A stretch of 37,852 nucleotides of DNA, from assembly GCA_002255025.1 (NCBI GenBank), contig NJEJ01000003.1, forward strand, positions 1-37,852, given 5' to 3'. Below are positions 16,465 to 23,261 of the stretch, piece by piece. The stretch is from Candidatus Bathyarchaeota archaeon ex4484_135. GTDB taxonomy: Archaea; Thermoproteota; Bathyarchaeia; EX4484-135. Position 1 is the stretch's first letter; each line of letters opens with the position of its first letter. The notes beneath the pieces are model-generated. The model made no database searches and was not told the origin of the DNA. It worked only from the letters and a program-made list of their open reading frames with translations. The position numbers were made by a program, and so were the translations under genes.

Positions 16465-16495
16465 GGTCCGGGGTTCAAATCCCCGCGGCCCCACC
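16432..16495 (+). repeat. 32-bp tandem duplication of the tRNA-Trp 3' end
   Basis: The block from the variable loop to the CC of the CCA end (16432-16463) is repeated perfectly and without spacer at 16464-16495. The second copy has a complete T arm and 3' acceptor strand but no 5' partner. Such orphan tRNA 3' ends are typical remains of integrase attachment sites; replication slippage would give the same picture. Confidence 0.9.
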
Positions 16496-16500
16496 ACAGG

Positions 16501-16509
16501 TTTTTAATT
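16501..16509 (+). promoter_or_regulatory. TATA box for the TauE/SafE operon
   Basis: TTTTTAATT lies immediately after the duplicated tRNA end and about 35 bp before the ATG at 16540. Confidence 0.5.
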
Positions 16510-16539
16510 CGGCCAGCCCATTTAGCTCGGGCCGCCGAG

Positions 16540-17400
16540 ATGGCATGGATCAGCCTTATCCTGCTGTTCCTGCTGGGCCTCTCGGTCACTACGCTGGCCT
16601 CTATGGTGGGCCTGGCCGGCGGGACGGTGATCTCGCCCGTGCTTATAATGGGCTTTGGCCTCGAGCCGAGGTTCGCCATAGGGGCCACGGTGCTGTCCGT
16701 TTTCCTAGCCATTATATCGGCTTCTCTGGCCTACATGAGGGAGGGCAGGGTTGATTACAAGCTGGCTTTGCTCTTCGATGCCTTGGATGTGGCCGGCGTG
16801 GCTGTAGGTGCTTACGCCACGGTGGTCCTTAGGCCCGAGTTGTTGGCCCTGGCCCTTGGGGTCTTCTTGCTCTACTCGGGCCTCAGGAACATTAGGAGGG
16901 CCATCTGGGGTACCGGCTGGGATGGGCCTGTTACTGGAGTAGAGCGGGGGAGAACTCTCTGGACTGGACACATCATTGATAGGGAAGGCCGTTGCTTTAC
17001 TTATGCCCTGGGGCCGAGGGAAGTAGTCTTGGCTGTCGTGGGGAGTTTCTTCAGCGGCCTTGTCTCGGGCATGTTGGGCCTCGGTGGCGGGCTGGTTGAC
17101 CTGTCCCTGATGTTGATGGTAGGCATACCCTTTGAGGTCGCCGTTGCAACGGCCACGTTCGGCATGCTGCTCACTAGGGCGAGCTCCATAGCGGCCCACG
17201 CCATCTTGGGCAACATAAGGCCGGACGTGGCCATCCCCTTAGGCGTGGGGGCTTTCCTCGGGGGCCAGATAGGGCCGAGGTTATCGGGGCGTGTGAGCCC
17301 TAGGCTGTTAAAGGCCTGTCTCTCGTTCTTGGCCTTCTTCTTAGGCCTGGCCCTCCTCCTGCAGGCCCTTAGGGCCCTGTTCATCGTTAGGCCCTGGTGA
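16540..17400 (+). CDS. TauE/SafE family permease (sulfite/organosulfonate exporter-like)
   Basis: The ATG at 16540 is chosen because the longer frame runs back into the tRNA; this gives 286 residues. There are about eight hydrophobic segments in two repeats, each with the family Gly motif: MVGLAGGTVISP near 22-33, and MLGLGGGLVDL in the second half. Between the repeats is a soluble loop (about 125-160) of the kind seen in archaeal members. TauE/SafE proteins move sulfite, sulfoacetate or other small anions. The next gene follows within about 50 bp, so it is probably the first gene of an operon. Confidence 0.85.
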   Translation: MAWISLILLFLLGLSVTTLASMVGLAGGTVISPVLIMGFGLEPRFAIGATVLSVFLAIISASLAYMREGRVDYKLALLFDALDVAGVAVGAYATVVLRPELLALALGVFLLYSGLRNIRRAIWGTGWDGPVTGVERGRTLWTGHIIDREGRCFTYALGPREVVLAVVGSFFSGLVSGMLGLGGGLVDLSLMLMVGIPFEVAVATATFGMLLTRASSIAAHAILGNIRPDVAIPLGVGAFLGGQIGPRLSGRVSPRLLKACLSFLAFFLGLALLLQALRALFIVRPW

Positions 17401-17450
17401 GGGTGGCCTTCTTATCCTGGCCCTGGCCAGGGATCTCGGAGGCCCCTGGG

Positions 17451-18629
17451 ATGGGAGAACTCCTCATGACGCCTGGGCCAGTCATGCTCTCCTCAAGGGT
17501 CATAAGGGCCCTCTCTAGGCAGGCCTGTAGCCACGTGAGCCAGGAGTTCGCGGAGGCTCTGTCCGAGACGAGAGATATGCTGAAGGAGGTCTTCAGGACG
17601 TCTCATGACGTCGTCATAGCCCCTGGCTCGAGCTCGCTGGGCCTCGAAATGGCCATAGCGAACTCCGTGAGGCCCGGTGATAAAGTCATAGTGGTCTCCT
17701 CGGGCTACTTCTCGGACAGGATCGCCGAGGTAGTCAGGCGGCACAGGGGCATCCCGGTCTTAGTGGGCGGGGACCCGAGGAAGGGCGTAAGCGTCGAGGC
17801 CGTTGAAGAGGTCCGCGACAAGCACCCGGATGCCGTGGCCCTGTGCGTCGTGCACGTGGAGACCTCGACGGGCGTGGTCAACTCGGTCGAGCGTATAGGC
17901 CGCCTGGCCCGGGAGGAAGGCCTGTTGCACATAGTAGATGCGGTCTCATCCGTGGGAGGCATGGATGTCAGGACGGACGAATGGGGCATAGATTACTGCG
18001 TGGCCGGTCCTCAAAAGGCCCTCGCGGCCCCACCTGGCCTGGCCCTCTTATCCGTGAGCCAGGAGGCACTTGATATGGCCAACTCCAGGCCTGAGGACCC
18101 GTTCACCTTCTACATGGACGTCAGGGGGTGGGTCAGGGCCATGAGGGACCCGTTCAAGCGTTACGTGACGCACGCGGTCCACCTGGTGTTCGCCCTGAAG
18201 GAGGCCTTGAGTGTAGTCCTTGAGGAGGGGCTGGAGAGGCGTTTCGAGAGGCATCGCCTCTTAGCTGAGGCCGTGCGGAGGGGCGTCAGGGCCTTAGGGC
18301 TCAAGCTGTTCCCTGAAGAAGGCCACGAAGCTGATACGCTCACGGCCATAGAAATGCCGGAGGGCATATCGAGCAGGGTGGTGGCCGAGCTGATGCTAGA
18401 GCGTGGCGTCAGGGTGGCACCTGGCTGGGGCGAATACGCTGAGCGTGTGTTGAGGATAGGGCACATGGGCAACATAGGAGCCGAGCACGTCCTAAGGACT
18501 CTCTCCTGCCTCGAGTCAGCCCTATCTGAGCTAGGCTTTGAGGCTGAGGGAGCCGTAAAGGAAGCTTCATCTTACCTCTCGGGATTCGACCAAGAGATAT
18601 TGAAGCCGCCGGATGAGATACCGTGCTGA
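17451..18629 (+). CDS. Class V (PLP-dependent) aminotransferase
   Basis: ATG 17451 is preferred because GGAGG lies 8 bases upstream and the protein then opens with the typical LLMTPGPV motif; a GTG at 17397 overlapping the TauE stop is the alternative. It has about 392 residues. The PLP lysine is in AGPQKAL (Lys169), with DAVSS (Asp143) binding the pyridine nitrogen and a conserved Ser/Gly/His region before it. It belongs to the serine-pyruvate / alanine-glyoxylate aminotransferase group. Adjacent TauE suggests a sulfur-containing amino acid or keto acid could be involved, but that is inference only. The stop overlaps the next gene. Confidence 0.87.
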   Translation: MGELLMTPGPVMLSSRVIRALSRQACSHVSQEFAEALSETRDMLKEVFRTSHDVVIAPGSSSLGLEMAIANSVRPGDKVIVVSSGYFSDRIAEVVRRHRGIPVLVGGDPRKGVSVEAVEEVRDKHPDAVALCVVHVETSTGVVNSVERIGRLAREEGLLHIVDAVSSVGGMDVRTDEWGIDYCVAGPQKALAAPPGLALLSVSQEALDMANSRPEDPFTFYMDVRGWVRAMRDPFKRYVTHAVHLVFALKEALSVVLEEGLERRFERHRLLAEAVRRGVRALGLKLFPEEGHEADTLTAIEMPEGISSRVVAELMLERGVRVAPGWGEYAERVLRIGHMGNIGAEHVLRTLSCLESALSELGFEAEGAVKEASSYLSGFDQEILKPPDEIPC

Positions 18630-19546
18630 GGGGATATGCTTTGGTCGAAAAAGAAGTCCTCCGTTCTAAGTTCGTGGGCAGCCTCCTCGGGACGGCGGTA
18701 GGCGATTCCCTAGGAGCCGGTAGATGGCTCAGGTCTGCTGGCCGTGAGCTATCGCCTTTCTACACGGACGACACCCACATGACCATAGGCGTGGCTGAAT
18801 CGCTGGTGGATAAGAAGGGCTTCGATAAGGACCACATGCTCGAGACCCTCGTGAGGAACTGGGAGCGTGAGCCTTGGAGGGGCTACGGCCCTGGCCCGCC
18901 CAGGATATTCGCGGCCTACAGGCGTGGCGAGGACCCATATGAGGTCGCGAGGAACCTCTACCCTGGCGGCTCCTACGGGAACGGAGCTGCCATGAGGGTC
19001 GCCCCAATAGCCTGCTTCTACTATGATGACTTAGACAGGTTAAAGGAGGTCGTTTATGAGGCGAGCAGCATAACACATGCCCATCCGCTTGGGAAGGAAG
19101 GGGCCTTCCTGCAGGCCTCGGCCATAGCCCTGGCCGTAAGGACCGAGCCGGGCCATCTGGACCCGTTTGATTTCGTTGAACAGCTCAGGGCCCTGATGGA
19201 GCATGACGTATATGTGAGGAAGCTAAATATCATAAGGCGTTTCCTGAGTTCACGACCAACTAAATCCCAAGTCATAAGGGAGCTGGGGAACTCGGTTGAG
19301 GCCTTCAACTCGGTCCCGACAGCCATATACGCCTTCCTGGCTCACGACCAATTCGAATCAGCTCTTAGGTACGCGGTCAGCTTAGGAGGTGATTCGGACA
19401 CGATAAGTGCTATGACGGGGGCCATAGCTGGTGCTTATCACGGCCGGGAGGCCATACCGGACCGTTGGCTGGCCGAATTGGAGAACAAAGATTACATAGA
19501 ACATTTGGCTGTGAGGTTATGGAAGATTAAGGTAAAATGTCTTTAG
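18623..19546 (+). CDS. ADP-ribosylglycohydrolase family protein (ARH3/DraG type)
   Basis: The protein has up to 307 residues. The paired metal-binding motifs of the family are present: FYTDDTHMT (46-54) and GGDSDTISAMTGAIAGA (255-271), plus GSYGNGAAMRVAPI (116-129), which lines the ribose pocket. The family removes ADP-ribose from proteins or from O-acetyl-ADP-ribose, using Mg2+. The GTG start overlaps the aminotransferase stop; TTG 18641 is an alternative, backed by GAGGGGAT six bases upstream. No ADP-ribosyltransferase is seen nearby. It converges on cdc6, and the TTG region is one of the origin-associated TTGGTCG sites. Confidence 0.88.
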   Translation: MLRGYALVEKEVLRSKFVGSLLGTAVGDSLGAGRWLRSAGRELSPFYTDDTHMTIGVAESLVDKKGFDKDHMLETLVRNWEREPWRGYGPGPPRIFAAYRRGEDPYEVARNLYPGGSYGNGAAMRVAPIACFYYDDLDRLKEVVYEASSITHAHPLGKEGAFLQASAIALAVRTEPGHLDPFDFVEQLRALMEHDVYVRKLNIIRRFLSSRPTKSQVIRELGNSVEAFNSVPTAIYAFLAHDQFESALRYAVSLGGDSDTISAMTGAIAGAYHGREAIPDRWLAELENKDYIEHLAVRLWKIKVKCL

Positions 19547-19561
19547 GCCTGGGAGGGGCCG

Positions 19562-20821
19562 TCAGGTAAGCCCTTCTTGGGTCAGTATCTCCCGCACTAT
19601 GGATCTCTGGACGGCGAGCCTTATCTTCTTCGTCCTGCCGTACCGGCCCATGTTGACCAACTGGGCGTTCAACAGCCCCATCATATCTAGCTCGTTTATG
19701 ATGCTGCTTATCCTCCTCTGCGTCAGAGGCGTCAGCCCCATCCGGCTGCAGATGGCCGAGTAGGCAGCGTATATCTCGCCAGTTATGACTGAGCTGACCT
19801 TCTTAGTCTTCTCGTAGACGGCCAGGAGGATTAGCTTGGCGTGGAGCGGGAGGCTCCTGATGGCCTCCACGATCCGGTCATATTCTATGCATTTGACGGC
19901 CTTCCTTACGTGTTCTACCTCGACCTTGCGGGCTCCCTCACGCTCGGCTATCTCCCCTGCCACACGGAGCAGGTCCAGTGCTCTACGGGCATCGCCATGC
20001 TCCTGGGCCGAGAGAGCTGCACAGAGCCCAATCACGGCTTCTGAAACGGCCCCATCAACGAAGGCTTCCCGGGCCCGGTCCCACAATATGTCCCTGAGCT
20101 GGGAGGCGTTGTAGGGCTTGAAGACCATTTCTTCCTCGCTGAGAGAGCTCAGGACCCTTGGATCTAGATGTTCCTTGAATGTGAGGTCGTTTGAGATACC
20201 TATTAGACATATCTTGGAGCCCTTCAGCTCTGGATTCAGGCGTGTCAGCTCGTACAACAAGGCATCGCCATGTGCCTTCACGAGTACGTCAACTTCATCG
20301 AGCATTATTATGAAGACGAACTCACGACCAATCAAGGCCTTCTTGAAACGCTCTAGGACTTCTGCCTTCGCAAGGCCCGTGAAAGGCACCTTGACGCCCA
20401 GGGCCTCGCACAGGGAGGCCAGGATGCGGTACTCCGTCCCGGCCATGCGGCAGTTGATGTAGCAGGCCACGACCGGTGCTCCTATCTGCCTTGCCTTGGC
20501 CGTGAGTTTGTCGAGCACGTACCTGGCAACTGCTGTCTTGCCAGTGCCGGTCTTACCGTATATGAAGACGTTAGAGCACTTCTGGCCCTTTAGGGCTGGT
20601 GCTAGTATGGATGCCAGAGTCCTGATTTCTTCCTCACGGTGCGGTAGCTTCTCCGGGACGTAATCGTGCCTTAGGACATCCCTGTTCTTGAATATAGTGT
20701 TCCCCTTCAAGAATTGGTCGAAAACCTCATCAACAGGGGACCTTACCTCAGGCTCGAGATCCTCGACACCCGCACCCCCCTGTTTCCACTGGAGAACCTG
20801 CGGCAATACTGAAACATCCAT
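19562..20821 (-). CDS. cdc6: Orc1/Cdc6 replication initiator
   Basis: With ATG 20821 the protein has 419 residues. Motifs in order are IFKNRDVLRHDYVPEKLPHRE (about 52-72, the family N-terminal signature), Walker A GKTGTGKT (about 89-96), Walker B IIMLDEVDVL, sensor 1 LIGISNDL, sensor 2 GDARRALDLLR, and a C-terminal winged helix with a basic GRYGRTKKIRL wing. It binds origin ORB repeats and loads MCM. The frame is open back to 20947, but that stretch contains inverted repeats and an 8-bp palindrome arm ending two bases before ATG 20821, so it is more likely regulatory. An ORB lies inside codons about 9-17, so initiator binding could repress its own gene. Confidence 0.93.
   Translation of the reverse strand: MDVSVLPQVLQWKQGGAGVEDLEPEVRSPVDEVFDQFLKGNTIFKNRDVLRHDYVPEKLPHREEEIRTLASILAPALKGQKCSNVFIYGKTGTGKTAVARYVLDKLTAKARQIGAPVVACYINCRMAGTEYRILASLCEALGVKVPFTGLAKAEVLERFKKALIGREFVFIIMLDEVDVLVKAHGDALLYELTRLNPELKGSKICLIGISNDLTFKEHLDPRVLSSLSEEEMVFKPYNASQLRDILWDRAREAFVDGAVSEAVIGLCAALSAQEHGDARRALDLLRVAGEIAEREGARKVEVEHVRKAVKCIEYDRIVEAIRSLPLHAKLILLAVYEKTKKVSSVITGEIYAAYSAICSRMGLTPLTQRRISSIINELDMMGLLNAQLVNMGRYGRTKKIRLAVQRSIVREILTQEGLT
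20772..20797 (-). promoter_or_regulatory. ORB element 1 (inside the cdc6 5' coding region)
   Basis: On the minus strand this reads TTCTCCAGTGGAAACAGGGG followed by more G: the mini-ORB core plus the G-string of crenarchaeal and Pyrococcus ORBs. It is the best match of the three. It falls within the first codons of cdc6 whichever of the plausible starts is used. Confidence 0.8.
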
Positions 20822-20822
20822 G

Positions 20823-20847
20823 GTTCCTTGGTTTTTGAACAAGGAAC
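20823..20847. promoter_or_regulatory. 8-bp inverted repeat adjoining the cdc6 start
   Basis: GTTCCTTG (20823-20830) and CAAGGAAC (20840-20847) are perfect arms around a 9-nt spacer, ending two bases upstream of the cdc6 ATG. A second repeat, GTCGAG-TTTT-CTCGAC, sits at 20898-20913. Either could be an operator or a 5' hairpin controlling cdc6 expression. Confidence 0.5.
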
Positions 20848-20982
20848 AGTCCCCTCCCTGCGTGCTAGGCTGCATGCCAGAGTTCTTAAGCAGTTTTGTC
20901 GAGTTTTCTCGACTACCAGCCGACCATATGACGCAGTTCTTCTCCACCTAAGCTCTGATGACTATGGCTTGGTCGAATGGTC

Positions 20983-21012
20983 CTCCAGTGGAAGCCGAGG
21001 GGTAGAGGGGGG
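20983..21012 (+). promoter_or_regulatory. ORB element 2
   Basis: CTCCAGTGGAAGCCGAGGGG followed by TAGAGGGGGG: a complete mini-ORB core and G-string. It points toward the presumed unwinding region. A TTGGTCGAAT motif abuts it (20969-20978). Confidence 0.85.
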
Positions 21013-21086
21013 CACGTACCGGCTTTAAGCGTGCATGTTGAGGAGGCAGGTCCTATTGTGAACCTGTTTTTAATCGGGTGTGGGAT

Positions 21087-21114
21087 CCCCCCAACCCCTT
21101 CCCTTCCACTGGAG
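21087..21114 (-). promoter_or_regulatory. ORB element 3
   Basis: On the minus strand this is CTCCAGTGGAAGGGAAGGGG followed by TTGGGGGG. It is inverted relative to ORB 2, with 74 bp between their G-strings. The inward-facing pair around a less GC-rich segment is the layout of well-studied archaeal origins. Confidence 0.85.
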
Positions 21115-21294
21115 GAGGTCAATTCACTATTCGGCTGAGCTGATATTGGGGCCCTTGACTTCATGGTGAAGCCTGTGAAGACCAAAACACTGGAAAAATA
21201 AGTCCTTTGGTCGAATGGCCTTCTTTTCCAAGGCTCTAACTTCACAACCTTCACAGAAAGCCTTTAGAGCTTGTGAACCTGTCGAAGTAGTGAA

Positions 21295-21306
21295 GGGGCC
21301 GGCCCC
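21295..21306. promoter_or_regulatory. 12-bp perfect palindrome before the winged-helix gene
   Basis: GGGGCCGGCCCC ends exactly one base before the ATG at 21307. It could be an operator for the winged-helix protein itself or could mask translation start as a hairpin. Confidence 0.4.
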
Positions 21307-21720
21307 ATGCCGCCTAGGAAACTCAGGATAGAGGTCTACGACTGGGAAGGTACCAAGTACGTCTTGAGCGTGGAGGGCAGGCTCACGAGGGAGAAGATAG
21401 CCTTCCTCCTAGAGATGGTAGAGAGGATGGGTGCCGTGCCCGAGGAGGAACTGGTCCTCAGGCCTCTCCCAGCCGAGATGACGCTTTACGAGAAGCTACA
21501 GCTCGTCATAGAGCGTTACTTCTCGGGCACTTGGTTCACGACCAGGGACGTGAAGGAAGCATATGAACAGGAATTCGGTGAGCCCATAAAGCTCAGCACT
21601 GTCTCGACCTACCTGGCTAGGATGGCCGAGAGAGGCATGCTCGTGAGGGCTGGCCCAGCTTCGGCCAGACGTTATAGGCTCAGGGCTGAGGTAGCCCGGC
21701 CTCTACCTGGCCCGTACTGA
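21307..21720 (+). CDS. Winged-helix DNA-binding protein next to the origin
   Basis: The protein has 137 residues. The N-terminal part (about 1-65) is a small strand-rich and helical domain of unknown type. The C-terminal part (about 68-130) has a winged helix: LYEKLQLVIERYFSG, TRDVKEAYEQEFGE, the recognition helix LSTVSTYLARMAERGML, and a wing RRYRLR. The family could not be named. Its position between origin and gcvPA, with TTGGTCG motifs on both sides, makes a role in origin function or local regulation plausible. In Sulfolobus a winged-helix initiator protein (WhiP) sits near one origin, but homology to it is not shown here. Confidence 0.75.
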   Translation: MPPRKLRIEVYDWEGTKYVLSVEGRLTREKIAFLLEMVERMGAVPEEELVLRPLPAEMTLYEKLQLVIERYFSGTWFTTRDVKEAYEQEFGEPIKLSTVSTYLARMAERGMLVRAGPASARRYRLRAEVARPLPGPY

Positions 21721-21822
21721 AAGGACCTCAGAGGACATGTGAATTGGTCGAATACCCCATAACTAAGGCCTCCTAGGCCCCCTATATAGGCTCGGGCTCA
21801 CGACCAATTACCTTCTGGCAGC

Positions 21823-21830
21823 TATTATAA
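21823..21830 (+). promoter_or_regulatory. TATA box for gcvPA
   Basis: TATTATAA is centred about 31 bp before GTG 21858, which places the transcription start near 21853. This makes the upstream TTG 21846 an unlikely start. A second TATA-like palindrome, CCTATATAGG, is at 21781-21790, beside a TTGGTCGTGA motif. Confidence 0.55.
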
Positions 21831-21857
21831 GCCCGAGATAGCCGTTTGTGGTGCAGG

Positions 21858-23255
21858 GTGCTCAGGTTGACGCCAGCACACCCCTACATACCTAACTCGG
21901 CCGAGAGCTCCAAACGCAAGCTCGTGGATTTCCTAGGCATATCAGACCCAGAGGAACTCTACTCGGATGTGCCCGAGGTCGTGAAACTGGATAGGCCCCT
22001 TGAGGTCCTGGGCCCACTGCCCGAGCAAGAAATACTCAAGCGTATCAAGGAGAAGCTATCAAGCGTTAAAACGGCTTTAGACATGCCTGTTTTCCTAGGG
22101 GCAGGTTGTTGGCCCCATTACGTCCCGGCCGTGGTGGATTTCATATTAGCTCGGACGGAGTTCTACACGTCTTACACGCCCTACCAGCCGGAGATAAGCC
22201 AGGGGATGCTCCAGGCCCTCTGGGAATACCAGAGCATGGTATGTGAACTCACGGGCATGGAGGTAACTAACTGCTCCATGTACGATTGGGCTTCTGCCCT
22301 CGGGGAGGCAGCCCGCATGGCCGTCCGGATAACGGGCCGAAAACGCGTGCTCGTCCCGAAGATAATACACCCTGAGAGGCTCGAGGTCCTCAAGGCCTAC
22401 ACGGAGCCAGCGGGCATAACGGTCGAGCAGGTCCCCTACGAGCCCGAGACAGGCCAGATGGACTTAGAGGCCCTCAAGGCCAGGATGGGCTCAGATGTGG
22501 CAGCTGTCTACGTGGAGAACCCGTCATACCTGGGATTCATAGAGACGCGTGTGAAGGCCATAGGGGAGATAGCTCACGACCGAGGTGCCCTATACGTGGT
22601 CGGCGTTGACCCGATATCGCTCGGCATCCTCGAGGCACCAGGCAACTACGGGGCTGACATAGTGGTCGGGGAAGGGCAACCGCTCGGGAACCACATGAAC
22701 TTCGGCGGCCCCCTCTTGGGCATACTGGCCTGTAGGGCCGAGAGGCGTTTCATATGGCAGATGCCTGGCCGCATAATAGGCCTGACGGTCGATTCCGAGG
22801 GCAGGAAGGCCTTCTGCATGGCTTTACAGGCCAGGGAGCAGCACATAAGGCGTGAGAGAGCCTCCAGCAACATATGCACGAACGAAGCCCTCTGTGCCGT
22901 GGCAGCTGCGGTCTACCTAGCCCTCCTGGGCCCAAAGGGCCTGAGGGAGCTCTGCGAGACCATAATCTACAGGTCCCATTATGCCATGAAACGCTTGAAC
23001 GAGCTCCCGGGCGTAAAGGCCCCGTTGTTCAAGGCCCCCCACTTCAAGGAGTTCGTGGTCAACTACAACGGCACCGGCCTCACGGCCAAAGCCATCCACG
23101 AGGGCCTCTTAAAGGCCGGCATCCACGGCGGCAAGCTCTTAGCGGGCGAGTTCCCAGAGCTAGGCCAATCGGCCCTATACTGCATCACAGAGCTCCACAC
23201 AAAGGAGGACATAGATCGGTTGGCCGAGGCCCTAAGGGGTCTTTTGGAGAGGTGA
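21858..23255 (+). CDS. gcvPA: Glycine decarboxylase (P-protein) subunit 1
   Basis: About 465 residues from GTG 21858; TTG 21846 and TTG 21867 are alternatives. The protein opens with HPYIPNS, typical of GcvPA, and keeps the fold of class V-like PLP enzymes without the PLP lysine, which is in subunit 2. Conserved stretches are GAGCWPHYVPAVVD, YTPYQPEISQGMLQALWEYQ and GEGQPLGNHMNFGGP. With GcvPB it decarboxylates glycine and passes the aminomethyl group to lipoylated GcvH. gcvH and gcvT are not in this window. It overlaps the region where gcvPB begins. Confidence 0.95.
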   Translation: MLRLTPAHPYIPNSAESSKRKLVDFLGISDPEELYSDVPEVVKLDRPLEVLGPLPEQEILKRIKEKLSSVKTALDMPVFLGAGCWPHYVPAVVDFILARTEFYTSYTPYQPEISQGMLQALWEYQSMVCELTGMEVTNCSMYDWASALGEAARMAVRITGRKRVLVPKIIHPERLEVLKAYTEPAGITVEQVPYEPETGQMDLEALKARMGSDVAAVYVENPSYLGFIETRVKAIGEIAHDRGALYVVGVDPISLGILEAPGNYGADIVVGEGQPLGNHMNFGGPLLGILACRAERRFIWQMPGRIIGLTVDSEGRKAFCMALQAREQHIRRERASSNICTNEALCAVAAAVYLALLGPKGLRELCETIIYRSHYAMKRLNELPGVKAPLFKAPHFKEFVVNYNGTGLTAKAIHEGLLKAGIHGGKLLAGEFPELGQSALYCITELHTKEDIDRLAEALRGLLER

Positions 23256-23256
23256 T
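23249..23256 (+). promoter_or_regulatory. Shine-Dalgarno site that fixes the gcvPB start
   Basis: GAGGTGAT, an almost full complement of the archaeal 16S 3' end, lies 5 bases before GTG 23262. The TTG at 23256 overlaps this site and so cannot be the start that uses it. Confidence 0.65.
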
Positions 23257-23261
23257 TGGTC

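Larger units (their letters stand above)
20769..21306. other. Putative replication origin (oriC)
   Basis: Between cdc6 and the winged-helix gene lie nearly 500 bp without a protein gene but dense in repeats. These are three ORB elements, several TTGGTCG motifs, two palindromes beside the cdc6 start, a direct repeat TTGTGAACCTGT (21056-21067 and 21271-21282), and an inverted pair related to CTTCACA(N2)CTTCAC near 21165-21182 and 21239-21255. Two ORBs face inward around 21013-21086, which includes TTTTTAAT and is less GC-rich than the genome; this could be the unwinding element. Location next to cdc6 is typical for archaeal origins. Confidence 0.85.

Noticed and set aside
16402..16539. N-terminal extension of the TauE/SafE protein
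   Set aside because: It translates the tRNA-Trp intron, 3' exon and duplicated tRNA end; the TATA box and family start fit ATG 16540.
20822..20947. N-terminal extension of Cdc6 to 20947
   Set aside because: The extra 42 codons contain two inverted repeats and have no similarity to Orc1/Cdc6 N-termini; the spacer reads better as regulatory DNA.
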